A stretch of DNA of 46,894 nt from Bacillota bacterium. Its GTDB lineage: Bacteria > Bacillota > Clostridia > Lachnospirales > Anaerotignaceae. Position numbers and translations under genes: made by a program. Positions 34,700-42,999 of the stretch are shown piece after piece. The stretch's first letter is position 1; every line of letters starts with the position of its first letter. Below the pieces are notes generated by a model. That model ran no database searches and was not told where the DNA came from. It worked only from the letters and a program-made list of their open reading frames with translations. The stretch spans positions 1 to 46,894 of the forward strand of contig JAAVYN010000007.1 of the NCBI GenBank assembly GCA_022791155.1, in the 5' to 3' direction.

Positions 34700-35153
34700 G
34701 GGGGTTTTGATTTTTTAACAAATTTTATTATATGTGAATGTGGTTAACTTTGGTTGAAATTGTCACAATTGGCGGCCTGACAGCAGCGTCAAAGGAAATT
34801 GGCGCGGATTTTGGCTGTGCCCGTGTTTTCGAAACTCAAATTTTGTTTTGCAAAACGTTGTGTGATGAGGCATTCAAATGGTTTGCCACATTGCCTTTAA
34901 GCCGCTTTTTGCCTAAACTTTTTGCCTCCAAAATGAAAATTTTTTGTTGTTCAAGGCGCAAACACACCGTGTTGGAACATAGACCGGCTGGGCCTTTGCG
35001 GCGCCAAAGAACAGAAAAATTCACGTTGCAAATGAACATTTCGTTGTCAGCTTGGTGTGATATATCCATATGGATTTGCTGAAATTTTTGGCATATTTTC
35101 TGTCAATATGCTTTTAATGCTGCTGAGCATAATTGGAATGTGAAAGCATGGCT
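34700..35153. other. Intergenic region between tyrS and pepT, no gene seen
   Basis: A plus-strand frame (34738-35082) and an overlapping minus-strand frame (34836-35069) both lack ribosome sites and resemble no family I know. The composition is not distinctly coding. A short ATGCT/AGCAT hairpin after pepT (about 35110-35125) has only a weak T run on the minus strand. Confidence 0.4.
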
Positions 35154-36371
35154 TCAGCGCAAAACCGAGCCTGACAATTTGATTATATTTATTATGACTT
35201 CAGTGGCTTTTTCAATGCTTGAGGCGGGTATGAATTCATATGTTCCGTGAAAATTGTGGCCTCCAGCGAATATATTTGGGCATGGAAGACCCATAAATGA
35301 CAGACGTGCGCCGTCGGTTCCGCCGCGTATGGGGCTGACGATTGGTTTGACGCCACTTTTTTCCATGGCCGCTTTGGCAAGCTCAATTATTTCTATGCGA
35401 GGAGACACTTTTTCGAACATGTTGTAATATTCGTCATAAAGCTCAAGCTTTGTTGACTTGGGATATTTTTTGTTTATTGCTGAAACAATGCTTTGGATTT
35501 TCTCTTTGCGCCTTTCAAAATTGTGTTTGTCAAAGTCGCGGATAATGCAGGAAATGTTGCATTTGCTGACTGTGGCGTCAAATGAAACAATGTGATAGAA
35601 CCCCTCATAGCCACACGTGTTTGATGGCGTTTCTTCCAGAGGGAGCATTGAGACAAGCTCACATCCGATTAAAGCGGCATTTTTCATGACGCCTTTGGCT
35701 GTTCCGGGGTGCACGCTGACGCCTGTAATGGCAATTTTTGCTCTTGCGGCATTGAAGTTTTCATATTCAAGCTCACCTATTTTTCCGCCATCCATTGTAT
35801 AAGCAAAGTCACAGCCAAAGGAGGCCACGTCAAAATGATCGGCCCCGCGGCCAATCTCCTCATCGGGAGTGAAAGCCACGGCGATTTTTCCATGTTTAAT
35901 TTCGGGGTGCGCCACAATATATTCCATGGCAGAAATTATTTCGCTTATGCCCGCTTTGTCATCGGCGCCCAAAAGAGTTGTTCCATCTGAAGTTATGATT
36001 GTTTCGCCTTTATAGCTGTTTAATTCGGGAAACATTTTGGGCGACAGTGTTGTTCCGTTCAGCTTTATGTCATTGCCGTCATAGTTTTTTGTTATGGTTG
36101 GAACCACGTTTTCACCACTGGCTTCAGGGCTTGTGTCCATGTGCGCTATGAAACCTATGCTTGGCATGTTTTTTTCGTTTTCTGAAATGAATGCCATGAC
36201 ATAGCCGTTTTTGTCAACGGAGACATTTTCAAGGCCAATTTTGTTTAATTCGCGGGCCAAAAATTTGGCAAACGACATTTGGCATTTCGAGCTTGGAACA
36301 GACTGTGAATTTTCATCACTTTTTGTGTTGTGTTTGACATATTCAATAAATCTTTCAACTGCTGTTTTCAA
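35154..36371 (-). CDS. pepT: Peptidase T (tripeptide aminopeptidase)
   Basis: A 405-residue M20-family zinc peptidase that removes N-terminal residues from tripeptides. Metal and catalytic residues are visible: HMDTSPEASG (His77, Asp79), LLGADDKAG (about 137), PDEEIGRG (Glu171/172), the MDGGKIGELEYENFNAA strand, and the C-terminal GGTDGARLSFMGLP with GGHNFHG. The length matches the family (about 408). The start is TTG at 36371, 9 bases after GGAG; its first bases overlap the stop of the upstream radical SAM gene (TTGA), so the two are translationally coupled. An ATG a few bases upstream is out of frame. Confidence 0.95.
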   Translation of the reverse strand: MKTAVERFIEYVKHNTKSDENSQSVPSSKCQMSFAKFLARELNKIGLENVSVDKNGYVMAFISENEKNMPSIGFIAHMDTSPEASGENVVPTITKNYDGNDIKLNGTTLSPKMFPELNSYKGETIITSDGTTLLGADDKAGISEIISAMEYIVAHPEIKHGKIAVAFTPDEEIGRGADHFDVASFGCDFAYTMDGGKIGELEYENFNAARAKIAITGVSVHPGTAKGVMKNAALIGCELVSMLPLEETPSNTCGYEGFYHIVSFDATVSKCNISCIIRDFDKHNFERRKEKIQSIVSAINKKYPKSTKLELYDEYYNMFEKVSPRIEIIELAKAAMEKSGVKPIVSPIRGGTDGARLSFMGLPCPNIFAGGHNFHGTYEFIPASSIEKATEVIINIIKLSGSVLR

Positions 36372-37294
36372 TTTTCATTTCTCCTTGTCATCAATCCTGA
36401 ACAATCAAATTTTGGCGTGTATACATCACTTGCGGAAGAACGTTCCTGCATATATCCATTTTTCAGACCTATTTCAAAAAAATATTTTATTACATTTTGA
36501 TATTCATATGTTGTGATTTTTCGGTTGATTTCTTTGAGTTCATTTGCTTTATACATTGGTGTGTATTGGCTCATCAACGACACAAAAACATTGTTCCCCA
36601 AATTCTCTTTTATCCACATAAGAATTTTTTTGCTGTCTTCTTTGAGGCCAGGGATAACCATGTGGCGTATTATGATTCCCTTTTTCATGAGGCCATTTTC
36701 TGAAAAAACATTTTTTCCGGTTTGGCGATACATTTCCAAAACGGCTTTTGAAGCCACTGAGAAGTAGTTTGGAGACGCCGAATAGGCAACGGCATATTTG
36801 TTGTTGTGATATTTTATGTCTGGAAGATATATGTCAATGAGGCCGTCAAGCTCTTTTAGGGCTTCGGTTTCTTCATAGCCGTTGGAATTGTAAATTATTG
36901 GAATTTCAAGACCTATGGATTTGGCGATGTGTATGGCTTTTTTGATTTGCGGAAGAAAGTGACCGCCAGAAACAATGTTGATGTTGTGCACGCATTTGTT
37001 TTGGAGAGAAATCATTGTTTTGGCAACTTCCTCGGGTGACATCGAAATCCCTTTGTTTTCGTGGCTTATGTCGAAATTTTGGCAAAAAACGCAACGCATG
37101 TTGCAGCCAGAAATGAATATGGCGCCAGAGCCGTTTGTTCCGCTTATGGAAGGCTCCTCATAGTTGTGGACTGCGGCAAGTGCGGCTTTGATTTCAATTC
37201 CGCTTTGACAAAATCCATAGGGAGGGCGGGTTCTGTTGGCAGAACATTTTCGTGGGCAGAGTGTGCAGTTTTTTTGGTGCGTGTCAATGTTCAT
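36368..37294 (-). CDS. Radical SAM protein, PflX-like (COG1313)
   Basis: A 308-residue protein. The SAM-cluster motif is GCNMRCVFC (Cys64, Cys68, Cys71). Ahead of it is a second cysteine set, CTLCPRKC with Cys29 (Cys10, 13, 17, 29), as in pyruvate formate-lyase activase-like PflX proteins. YLPDIKYHN and RHMVIPGL follow in the barrel. The substrate is unknown for the family; some relatives act as glycyl-radical activases but PflX itself is unproven. ATG at 37294 has AAAGGAG about 10 bases upstream; the long upstream extension of the frame lacks similarity and a site. It overlaps pepT by four bases, an unexplained pairing. Confidence 0.85.
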   Translation of the reverse strand: MNIDTHQKNCTLCPRKCSANRTRPPYGFCQSGIEIKAALAAVHNYEEPSISGTNGSGAIFISGCNMRCVFCQNFDISHENKGISMSPEEVAKTMISLQNKCVHNINIVSGGHFLPQIKKAIHIAKSIGLEIPIIYNSNGYEETEALKELDGLIDIYLPDIKYHNNKYAVAYSASPNYFSVASKAVLEMYRQTGKNVFSENGLMKKGIIIRHMVIPGLKEDSKKILMWIKENLGNNVFVSLMSQYTPMYKANELKEINRKITTYEYQNVIKYFFEIGLKNGYMQERSSASDVYTPKFDCSGLMTRRNEN

Positions 37295-37402
37295 GCTGTT
37301 GAAGCTCCTTTCTGAAATATATTTTACCATTAATGCAATAATTTTTGTATATGATTTTTCGTCGTTATATGATAAAATTCTTTTTACAAGGGGGGATCGC
37401 TT

Positions 37403-37633
37403 TTGATAAAAACACAGATGAAACTTAGAGAAACTGAGGTTATATCGGAAGTTCGCTGCAATGTGTGCGGTGCGAAAATTGAACCGGATGATTTGGGATA
37501 TTACCCTGATTTTTTGCATATAGAAAAGAAATGGAACTATTTTTCGGCCAAAGACGGGAAAGAACAGAACGTTGACATATGTGAGGAGTGTTGGGACAAA
37601 ATTGTTAAAACATTTGCCATAAACGCCGAGTGA
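37403..37633 (+). CDS. Small zinc-ribbon protein of unknown function
   Basis: A 76-residue soluble protein with VRCNVCGAKI near 18-27 and DICEECWDKI near 58-67, two CxxC knuckles that would hold one zinc. The middle (YYPDFLHIEKKWNYFS) is aromatic-rich. Similar small proteins are widespread in Clostridia without known function. The start is TTG at 37403 after an AAGGGGGG stretch; an in-frame ATG five codons later (MKLRETEV) is possible. A good terminator follows at 37710-37740, supporting a real single-gene transcript. Confidence 0.75.
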   Translation: MIKTQMKLRETEVISEVRCNVCGAKIEPDDLGYYPDFLHIEKKWNYFSAKDGKEQNVDICEECWDKIVKTFAINAE

Positions 37634-37709
37634 AAAAGTGTGTGGTATAAAAATATTTTTGCGGTTTGTATTATGAAAAATATATAAAATATACAAATAA
37701 ATGATTTTG

Positions 37710-37740
37710 CAGGGAACTTTTTTGTTTCCTGTATTTTTTT
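37710..37740 (+). terminator. Intrinsic terminator after the zinc-ribbon gene
   Basis: CAGGGAAC (37710-37717) pairs with GTTTCCTG (37724-37731), eight pairs with one G-U, around a 6-base T loop, followed by TATTTTTTT. Confidence 0.75.
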
Positions 37741-38088
37741 ATTGTTTTGTTTGTGAGGGGAAAGCGCTTGTGTTGAAATGATTTGGCTTACATTTTGATA
37801 TATATTTTTTATTAAAAGTGAAAATAAGCGGAAAAAATGAAAAATATTATGAAGTTTTGAATTTTATAAATTAAGTTTTTGTTTCATAAAAATTGCTGGC
37901 TGCAAACTTTTATTTTGTGAATTTTGTTCAAATTTCATAAATATTTTTAAACAGACCGTGTTTTTTGAGCCTCAAATTGTTGATTAGTTATATTAAAATT
38001 TTGTGGCGAGTTAAAAACAAATATTACTAATATTATATAATACATGAACGTCACGATAAATGTTGATAACAAATTCTAATCACATTTA
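37741..38088. other. Very AT-rich intergenic stretch
   Basis: Almost pure A/T with short T and A runs and no frame with a ribosome site. A TATAAT string near 38036-38041 has no clear -35 partner. The stretch lies between a terminator and the promoter of the YHYH gene. Confidence 0.4.
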
Positions 38089-38117
38089 TTGACAATCTTG
38101 TTTTTTTGTGTTACAAG
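38089..38117 (+). promoter_or_regulatory. Promoter for the YHYH-domain gene
   Basis: Perfect TTGACA (38089-38094), a 17-base spacer and TACAAG (38112-38117, four of six) with an extended TG one base upstream. The expected start is about 34 bases before the ATG at 38158. Confidence 0.6.
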
Positions 38118-38157
38118 TTATTAGTAAGGAATGTTTAATATAAAGGGGGATTTCATA

Positions 38158-38769
38158 ATGAAAAAGATACTGAATACTATGTGTATTGTTTTTGTTGCTG
38201 TTATCATTTTTTCGTCAACAGTTTTGGCGCATAGCGGGCGCACTGATTCACAAGGCGGCCACAGAGACAACAAAAATGTGAGCGGGCTTGGCTACTATCA
38301 CTATCATCATGGATATTCAGCACATCTGCATGTGAATGGAATTTGCCCATATGAAACAAAAAGCTATGATTTGTATGATGACAAACAGACAAGAAAAACA
38401 GAGATAAGCGACATAAAGGCATATATAAATGGCAGCTTTATTCCGTCGTTTAACTATGAAGGAAGCACATATATAATTGCGGAGGATCTTTGTGACTATG
38501 GCTTTGATGTTGAATGGGATGAGAGCAAACGCTCTTTGAACATAAGAAAAAATGCTCAGAAGCCAGAGCCTGTTTTGGAAAGTGAAAATTCCGCCGAAAC
38601 TTATGAAATCATCGACAGTGATATATCAACATATGTTTTTGATGAAAATTCTCAGGAATATTTTTCTGTGGACTCATATAACATAAGTGGGCAAACAATA
38701 ATACAAATTTCTTCGATGGGAAGCGTGGTTTGGGACAGCCGTGAAAGGATTATAAAACTTGATGTGTAA
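38158..38769 (+). CDS. Secreted YHYH-domain protein
   Basis: A 203-residue exported protein. A signal peptide (LNTMCIVFVAVIIFSSTVLAH) is followed at once by the His-rich YHYH module: HSGRTDSQGGHRDN, GLGYYHYHHGY and AHLHVNGICPYE, with eight or so histidines in 45 residues. The rest (about 90-203) resembles copper-amine-oxidase-N-like or stalk repeats, with YINGSFIPSFNYEGSTYIIAE and SVVWDSRERIIKLDV as strand-rich pieces. YHYH modules are common in Firmicutes; metal binding is plausible from the histidines but unproven. ATG at 38158 has AAGGGGG 8 bases upstream; an upstream ATG at 38131 lies before that site. It has its own promoter. Confidence 0.8.
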   Translation: MKKILNTMCIVFVAVIIFSSTVLAHSGRTDSQGGHRDNKNVSGLGYYHYHHGYSAHLHVNGICPYETKSYDLYDDKQTRKTEISDIKAYINGSFIPSFNYEGSTYIIAEDLCDYGFDVEWDESKRSLNIRKNAQKPEPVLESENSAETYEIIDSDISTYVFDENSQEYFSVDSYNISGQTIIQISSMGSVVWDSRERIIKLDV

Positions 38770-38935
38770 GTTGTGGATTATATGCGTTTTTTTGGGATTT
38801 GACACGGATTTTATGTTGGAAAAATGTTGGGCAAAATACAAGATCACTAAATAATTTTTCATTAAATGAAATATAAAAACGTTGTAAAAACCATGTATAT
38901 TGTGATAAGCTAATCATACAGCTTCTATATGCAGT

Positions 38936-39163
38936 ATGAAAACACAATTTAACATTACGAACATTACGAAAGAAGGAAAAAATATAGGCGAAGAAAATAA
39001 TTGCGATTTTTATGATGAAAAATTTGACAGTATGGCTGAAATTTTTGAAAAACTTACGCCTGATAAACGTGATGAAGTTTTGGAATTTATGAGGTTTTTG
39101 CGCGACGGTGACAAAGGTGACAAAAATGAAACACAATATAATCAAGACGGTCAATATAATTAA
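38936..39163 (+). CDS. Small hypothetical protein with an acidic helical segment
   Basis: A 75-residue frame. The segment MAEIFEKLTPDKRDEVLEFMRFLRD resembles the C-terminal helix tail often found after helix-turn-helix domains in clostridial regulators, but no DNA-binding part is present, so this may be a stand-alone regulator partner or a remnant. The tail GDKGDKNETQYNQDGQYN is hydrophilic. The start lacks a good ribosome site, which lowers confidence. The first codons hold a direct repeat, AACATTACG twice. A strong terminator lies downstream at 39346-39373. Confidence 0.45.
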   Translation: MKTQFNITNITKEGKNIGEENNCDFYDEKFDSMAEIFEKLTPDKRDEVLEFMRFLRDGDKGDKNETQYNQDGQYN

Positions 39164-39230
39164 ACTTTATGCTAATGATTATGTTTTGCTGATTAAAAAT
39201 AGAAATATGCTTATTATACGAAAAAAATAA
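39126..39230 (+). CDS. Possible 34-residue overlapping peptide gene
   Basis: ATG at 39126 follows AAAGGTG by six bases, a better ribosome site than that of the gene it overlaps by 38 bases in another frame. The peptide starts MKHNIIKTVNII and ends MLIIRKK; it is basic and moderately hydrophobic. No family is recognised. The site and overlap suggest translational coupling, but the frame is short enough to be chance. Confidence 0.3.
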   Translation: MKHNIIKTVNIIKLYANDYVLLIKNRNMLIIRKK

Positions 39231-39345
39231 ATTAAAGTATAGCTATTTTGAGCAAAAAATTTTGGGATATAGTTTAATTTGAAGAAAATTATTAGTTTTC
39301 TAAGTTTTTTGCCAAGCGGAATATAATTTTTGATAATCAATTTAT

Positions 39346-39373
39346 ATAAGGGCAATTGTGCCCTTATTTTTTA
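39346..39373 (+). terminator. Intrinsic terminator upstream of lysO
   Basis: ATAAGGGCA (39346-39354) pairs with TGCCCTTAT (39359-39367) around a 4-base loop, followed by TTTTTT. It ends whatever is transcribed from the 38936-39230 region and lies before the lysO promoter. The rest of 39231-39345 is AT-rich with no gene. Confidence 0.85.
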
Positions 39374-39400
39374 GTTGACATTTTGCAGGTTTCGTTTTTA

Positions 39401-39429
39401 TTGCAAAAATCGAAATATAGTAGTATAAT
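39401..39429 (+). promoter_or_regulatory. Promoter for the lysO genes
   Basis: TTGCAA (39401-39406), a 17-base spacer and a perfect TATAAT (39424-39429). The expected start near 39436 leaves under 40 bases of leader, too short for a lysine riboswitch. Confidence 0.65.
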
Positions 39430-39473
39430 GCTAAAGATTATTATACATAAAAATTTTTATGGAGAGTGCAAAA

Positions 39474-39749
39474 ATGCTGTATATATTAATATTTTTGGCT
39501 GCCGGATTTTTGGTTGGATATAAACTGAACCTTTCTGACAAGCTTGTTAAATTCAATGGAAGGATACAAACAGTGGCCTTGTTTGCATTGATTTTTGTTA
39601 TGGGAATGGGCGTTGGAGCCGACAGGGAAGTTTTGAGAAGCATACCCTCGCTGGGAATGAAAGCTTTTGTTTATGCCGCAATTGCTGTGGCGCTAAGTGT
39701 TTTGGTGGTGTATATATTTTCTTTTGTGATTGACAAAAAAGGGGAATAG
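39474..39749 (+). CDS. lysO: Lysine exporter LysO, N-terminal half (separate subunit)
   Basis: A 91-residue membrane protein matching the first part of LysO/YbjE (DUF340). Three hydrophobic helices: MLYILIFLAAGFLVGYKL, TVALFALIFVMGMGVGAD and AFVYAAIAVALSVLVVYIFSF. In E. coli LysO is one chain that exports lysine; here its N-terminal and C-terminal halves are separate neighbouring genes, a layout also seen in other Clostridia. ATG at 39474 has GGAG 9 bases upstream; the ATG at 39459 lies before that site. The next gene begins 5 bases after the stop. Confidence 0.82.
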   Translation: MLYILIFLAAGFLVGYKLNLSDKLVKFNGRIQTVALFALIFVMGMGVGADREVLRSIPSLGMKAFVYAAIAVALSVLVVYIFSFVIDKKGE

Positions 39750-39754
39750 GCTTT

Positions 39755-40342
39755 ATGAGCGTTTATATAGTTATAGCTTTGGTTCTCGGGGGAATTGCAG
39801 GGGCTTTTTTGCCAGAAGAATATAAAGAAATGATTAATGGATTGTCAACAATAATATTATACATACTTATATTTTATGTTGGAATTGATTTGGGGCTCAA
39901 CAGGGACATATTTCCCAAAATCAAAAGCATGGGAGCCAAAGTGCTTCTTGTGCCGCTTGGAGAACTTTTGGGGAGCTTTGCTGCGGGGGTTTTGCTGAGT
40001 TTGTTCATGTCGGAAAGCATGAAGGAAAGTCTTTCTGTGACAATGGGAATGGGCTGGTACAGCTTTTCAGGAATAATAATCACAGAGGCCGGAAATCCTT
40101 CGCTTGGGGCAACGGCATTTTTGTCAAACATATTCAGAGAGCTTATAGCATTCATCACAGTTCCATTTATTGCAAAGCATATAAACCATTATTGTGCCAT
40201 AGCAACGGCCGGAGCCACGTCTATGGACACAACTTTGGGGATTATATCCAGAAACACAAATGGCAAGGCGGCTGTTGTGTCCTTTATATCAGGGATAACG
40301 CTGACAATGGTTGTTCCTTTGATAGTTCCTGTTTTTGTTTAG
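39755..40342 (+). CDS. lysO: Lysine exporter LysO family protein, C-terminal part
   Basis: A 195-residue membrane protein carrying the LysO core: GLSTIILYILIFYVGIDLG, the LGELLGSFAAGVLLS helix, GMGWYSFSGIIITEAGNPSLGA (a signature seen here in two blocks) and FLSNIFRELIAF, then AGATSMDTTLGII. Together with the preceding small subunit it should form the exporter. Lysine is the known E. coli substrate; other amino-acid analogues are possible. AAGGGG lies about 10 bases before the ATG. The neighbouring acpS starts 28 bases after the stop. Confidence 0.88.
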   Translation: MSVYIVIALVLGGIAGAFLPEEYKEMINGLSTIILYILIFYVGIDLGLNRDIFPKIKSMGAKVLLVPLGELLGSFAAGVLLSLFMSESMKESLSVTMGMGWYSFSGIIITEAGNPSLGATAFLSNIFRELIAFITVPFIAKHINHYCAIATAGATSMDTTLGIISRNTNGKAAVVSFISGITLTMVVPLIVPVFV

Positions 40343-40370
40343 AATGACTGTTTGGCTGGGATGTGACAAA

Positions 40371-40760
40371 ATGGTGATTGGAACCGGGTGTGACATTGTT
40401 GAAATTGCAAGGATTGAAAAGGCTGTGGCAGGCAGAACGTTTTTGGAAAAGTGTTTTTCGAATGCTGAAATCAGCTTTTTTGAGAAAAGAAAAATGCGTT
40501 CGGAAACTATAGCAGGGAATTTTGCGGCAAAGGAAGCCGTTTCAAAAGCCATGGGAACTGGTTTTAGAGGATTTTCAATTAAGGAGATTGAAGTTTTGAG
40601 AAACGAGCTTGAAGCGCCTTTTGTTGTGCTCAATGGAATGGCGTTGAATGTGGCTGAAAAAAGAAAAATAAAAAATATTAAAATAAGCATAAGCCATTGC
40701 GGGGAATACGCCATGGCTTTTGCTGTTGCGGAAGGTGACGAGACACATGAAGGTTGCTGA
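40371..40760 (+). CDS. acpS: Holo-[acyl-carrier-protein] synthase
   Basis: A 129-residue 4'-phosphopantetheinyl transferase that activates acyl carrier protein with CoA. GTGCDIVEIARIEKA at 3-17 holds the Mg-binding Asp, and GNFAAKEAVSKAMGTGF near 45-61 the second acidic ligand and CoA lysine; ISISHCGEYAMAFAVA closes the fold. The start at 40371 begins at the family's conserved MVIGTGCDI; the ribosome site is weak. The 3' end overlaps the next gene by 14 bases, so the two are coupled. The acpS-nnr-lipoprotein-alr order is conserved in Firmicutes. Confidence 0.95.
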   Translation: MVIGTGCDIVEIARIEKAVAGRTFLEKCFSNAEISFFEKRKMRSETIAGNFAAKEAVSKAMGTGFRGFSIKEIEVLRNELEAPFVVLNGMALNVAEKRKIKNIKISISHCGEYAMAFAVAEGDETHEGC

Positions 40761-42288
40761 CGGAGCGCATATGCGTGAAATTGACAGATTTGCCATTGAA
40801 AAATTGGGAATTGCAGGAATTGTTTTGATGGAAAACGCCTCTTTGGCTGTGTGCGAAAAATGCATTGAAGTTTTGGGGCGCGTTGGGGGAGCCAAAGCGG
40901 CCATATTTTGTGGAAGCGGAAACAATGGCGGTGACGGATTTGCTGTTGCGCGGCTTCTGCATTGCCGTGGATTCGATGTGACGGTTTTGTTTTTGGGGAG
41001 CGAAAGCAAACTGAAAAATGACGCCAAGGCAAACTATGAAGCGGCAAAAAACATTGGAATAGAAATGATTGATGACTTTTCACAATGCAAAAAAATAGCT
41101 GAAAACAGCGACATAATTGTTGACGCCATGTTTGGAACAGGCTTCAAAGGAAGCCCAAAACCGCCTTTTGACAAAGTCATATCAATTGTCAATTCAAGCG
41201 GCAAAAAGGTTGTCAGCGTGGACATTCCAAGCGGCGTGAATGCAGACAATGGGCATGTTGAAACAATGGCTGTAAGGGCCGATGAGACAGTCACATTTGT
41301 CAACCACAAATGCGGAACCGTTTTATATCCCGGAGCAGAATATTGCGGCAATGTCACAGTTGCAAACATATCTATACCCGAGAGTGTTTATAAGTTTGTG
41401 TCTGTCAAAGGAAACATAATTGATGACAAAATGGCCTGTGAGCTCATTCCCAAAAGAGTTGCAAGAAGCAACAAGGGGACATATGGAAAGCTGTTTGTTG
41501 CGGCCGGAAGCCAAGGAATGAGCGGAGCGGAAGTTTTGTGCTGCAAGTCTGCATATAAAACAGGGTGCGGACTTGTTAAAGCGGCGGCCGTTGAAAGCTG
41601 TGCTGAAACGTTGCACACGCTTGTGCCGGAAGTTGTTGTGAAAGTTGTTGCAAATTGTGAGGGAAAGTTTTGCAAAGAAAGTTTTTTGGCTGTTGAAGAG
41701 GACATAAAAAATGCGACAGCAATTGTGATTGGCCCGGGGATTGGCCGTGGAGCGGAAGTCGCTTCTTTTGTTGAAAGAGTTGCAGCAAGCGCCGAATGTC
41801 ATGTGCTCATTGACGCTGACGGGTTGAACAGCATTTCAAATTCAAAATATATTTTGAAGGATATGAAAAAACTTCCTGTCATAACGCCGCACCCAGGGGA
41901 GTTTGGCCGTCTCACAGGAATGAAAGTTGAAGACATACTTAAGGACACAGTTGGTTGTGCTGTTGAATTTGCCAAAGAGCATAACACGGTTGTTCTTTTG
42001 AAAGATGCAAGAACGGTCATTGCTGCACCTTCAGGAGAATATTTCATAAACATGAGTGGAAACAGCTCCATGGCCAAAGGCGGAAGCGGCGATGTTTTGT
42101 CTGGAGTGATAGGAAGTTTTTTGGCCATGGGAATGGCGCCTTTTGAAGCGGCGGCGCTTGGAGCATATGTTCATGGGCTGAGCGGCGAAATGGCGTCAGA
42201 AAGGTTTGGACAATATGGTGTTTTGGCCAGTGAGCTTGCAGACTGTGTTGCCCATGCTGTTAAAAGAATTGCCAATGAAAAGTTTTAG
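40747..42288 (+). CDS. nnr: Bifunctional NAD(P)H-hydrate epimerase/dehydratase
   Basis: A 513-residue metabolite-repair enzyme. The N-terminal YjeF/NnrE domain (about 1-210) has CGSGNNGGDGFAVAR and VDAMFGTGF and epimerises damaged NAD(P)HX. The C-terminal NnrD domain (about 225-510) is a ribokinase-like ADP/ATP-dependent dehydratase with GPGIGRG, LIDADGLN, TPHPGEF and SMAKGGSGDVLSGVIG. The two functions restore hydrated NADH and NADPH. ATG at 40747 lies inside the 3' end of acpS and follows AAGGTGA; longer starts upstream lack the MKVADGAHMREID beginning typical of the family. Confidence 0.95.
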   Translation: MKVADGAHMREIDRFAIEKLGIAGIVLMENASLAVCEKCIEVLGRVGGAKAAIFCGSGNNGGDGFAVARLLHCRGFDVTVLFLGSESKLKNDAKANYEAAKNIGIEMIDDFSQCKKIAENSDIIVDAMFGTGFKGSPKPPFDKVISIVNSSGKKVVSVDIPSGVNADNGHVETMAVRADETVTFVNHKCGTVLYPGAEYCGNVTVANISIPESVYKFVSVKGNIIDDKMACELIPKRVARSNKGTYGKLFVAAGSQGMSGAEVLCCKSAYKTGCGLVKAAAVESCAETLHTLVPEVVVKVVANCEGKFCKESFLAVEEDIKNATAIVIGPGIGRGAEVASFVERVAASAECHVLIDADGLNSISNSKYILKDMKKLPVITPHPGEFGRLTGMKVEDILKDTVGCAVEFAKEHNTVVLLKDARTVIAAPSGEYFINMSGNSSMAKGGSGDVLSGVIGSFLAMGMAPFEAAALGAYVHGLSGEMASERFGQYGVLASELADCVAHAVKRIANEKF

Positions 42289-42348
42289 GTAATAGACTGC
42301 ATGACCCTTTTCGTATAATGAAATTATAAAGCGGAAAGGAGTTTATAT

Positions 42349-42984
42349 ATGAAATTTATGAAACTGATTGGCATTTTTGCATCTGTTGTCACGGCGGCCT
42401 CAATGATTGGCTGTGGCATGTCGGCGGACAGCGGAAGCACTATGGAAAATATACAAAAGCAGCTCACGGAAATGAAGAGCTATAGATGCACTTCCGACAT
42501 AACAAGAATTTCCAACAAAGGCGAAAACACTTTCACAGCTGTGCAGTGCTATAACGCTGATGGAAAGTATAGGCTTGAGATCACGGCGCCTGAAAGCGCG
42601 GCCGGAAATTATACCGTTTATGACGGAAAGAAAGTGTATCAGTATAACAGCAAGCTGAACAGTGGAAGCGCCGTTGAGGTTGAGGCAAACCAGGCGCGCA
42701 ACGAGCTCTTTTTGGGCCAGTTTGTTAAAAACTATATGCAAAGTGAAGAAGTTGCAATTGAGACGGTTCAGGTTGATGAAAGCCGCTGCACAGTTCTTGA
42801 GGCTGTCATTCCGGGGAACTATAAATATACAGCCACAGAAAAACTGTGGGTTGACAACGAAACGCTTGAACCCGTGCGTTTTGTGATATACGACATTGAG
42901 GGGAAAGAAAGATATATTGTGGACTATACCGAGTTTGAATATAACGCTGAGTTTGATGAAAACACATTTAAAATAGCTGAATAA
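42349..42984 (+). CDS. gerS: GerS/YdcC-like LolA-fold sporulation lipoprotein
   Basis: A 211-residue lipoprotein. The signal peptide ends ASMIGC with Cys22 as the lipid site. The mature part is strand-rich and LolA/LolB-like: MENIQKQLTEMKSYRC, YNADGKYRLEI, YTVYDGKKVYQYNS, and a final YTEFEYNAEFDENTFKI. It sits directly upstream of alr, the position of ydcC in Bacillus and gerS in Clostridioides difficile; GerS is needed there for cortex modification and spore germination. Assignment is from fold and context; the sequence itself diverges quickly in this family. AAGGAG lies about 9 bases before the ATG, and a TATAAT box at 42314-42319 suggests its own promoter. Confidence 0.7.
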   Translation: MKFMKLIGIFASVVTAASMIGCGMSADSGSTMENIQKQLTEMKSYRCTSDITRISNKGENTFTAVQCYNADGKYRLEITAPESAAGNYTVYDGKKVYQYNSKLNSGSAVEVEANQARNELFLGQFVKNYMQSEEVAIETVQVDESRCTVLEAVIPGNYKYTATEKLWVDNETLEPVRFVIYDIEGKERYIVDYTEFEYNAEFDENTFKIAE

Positions 42985-42999
42985 AATGGAGATGTTATT

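Noticed and set aside
34738-35082. 114-codon plus-strand frame between tyrS and pepT
   Set aside because: No ribosome site, no recognisable family, and an opposing frame of similar quality covers the same DNA.
39231-39473. Lysine riboswitch upstream of lysO
   Set aside because: The promoter at 39401-39429 leaves under 40 bases of leader, and the upstream hairpin is a simple terminator before that promoter.
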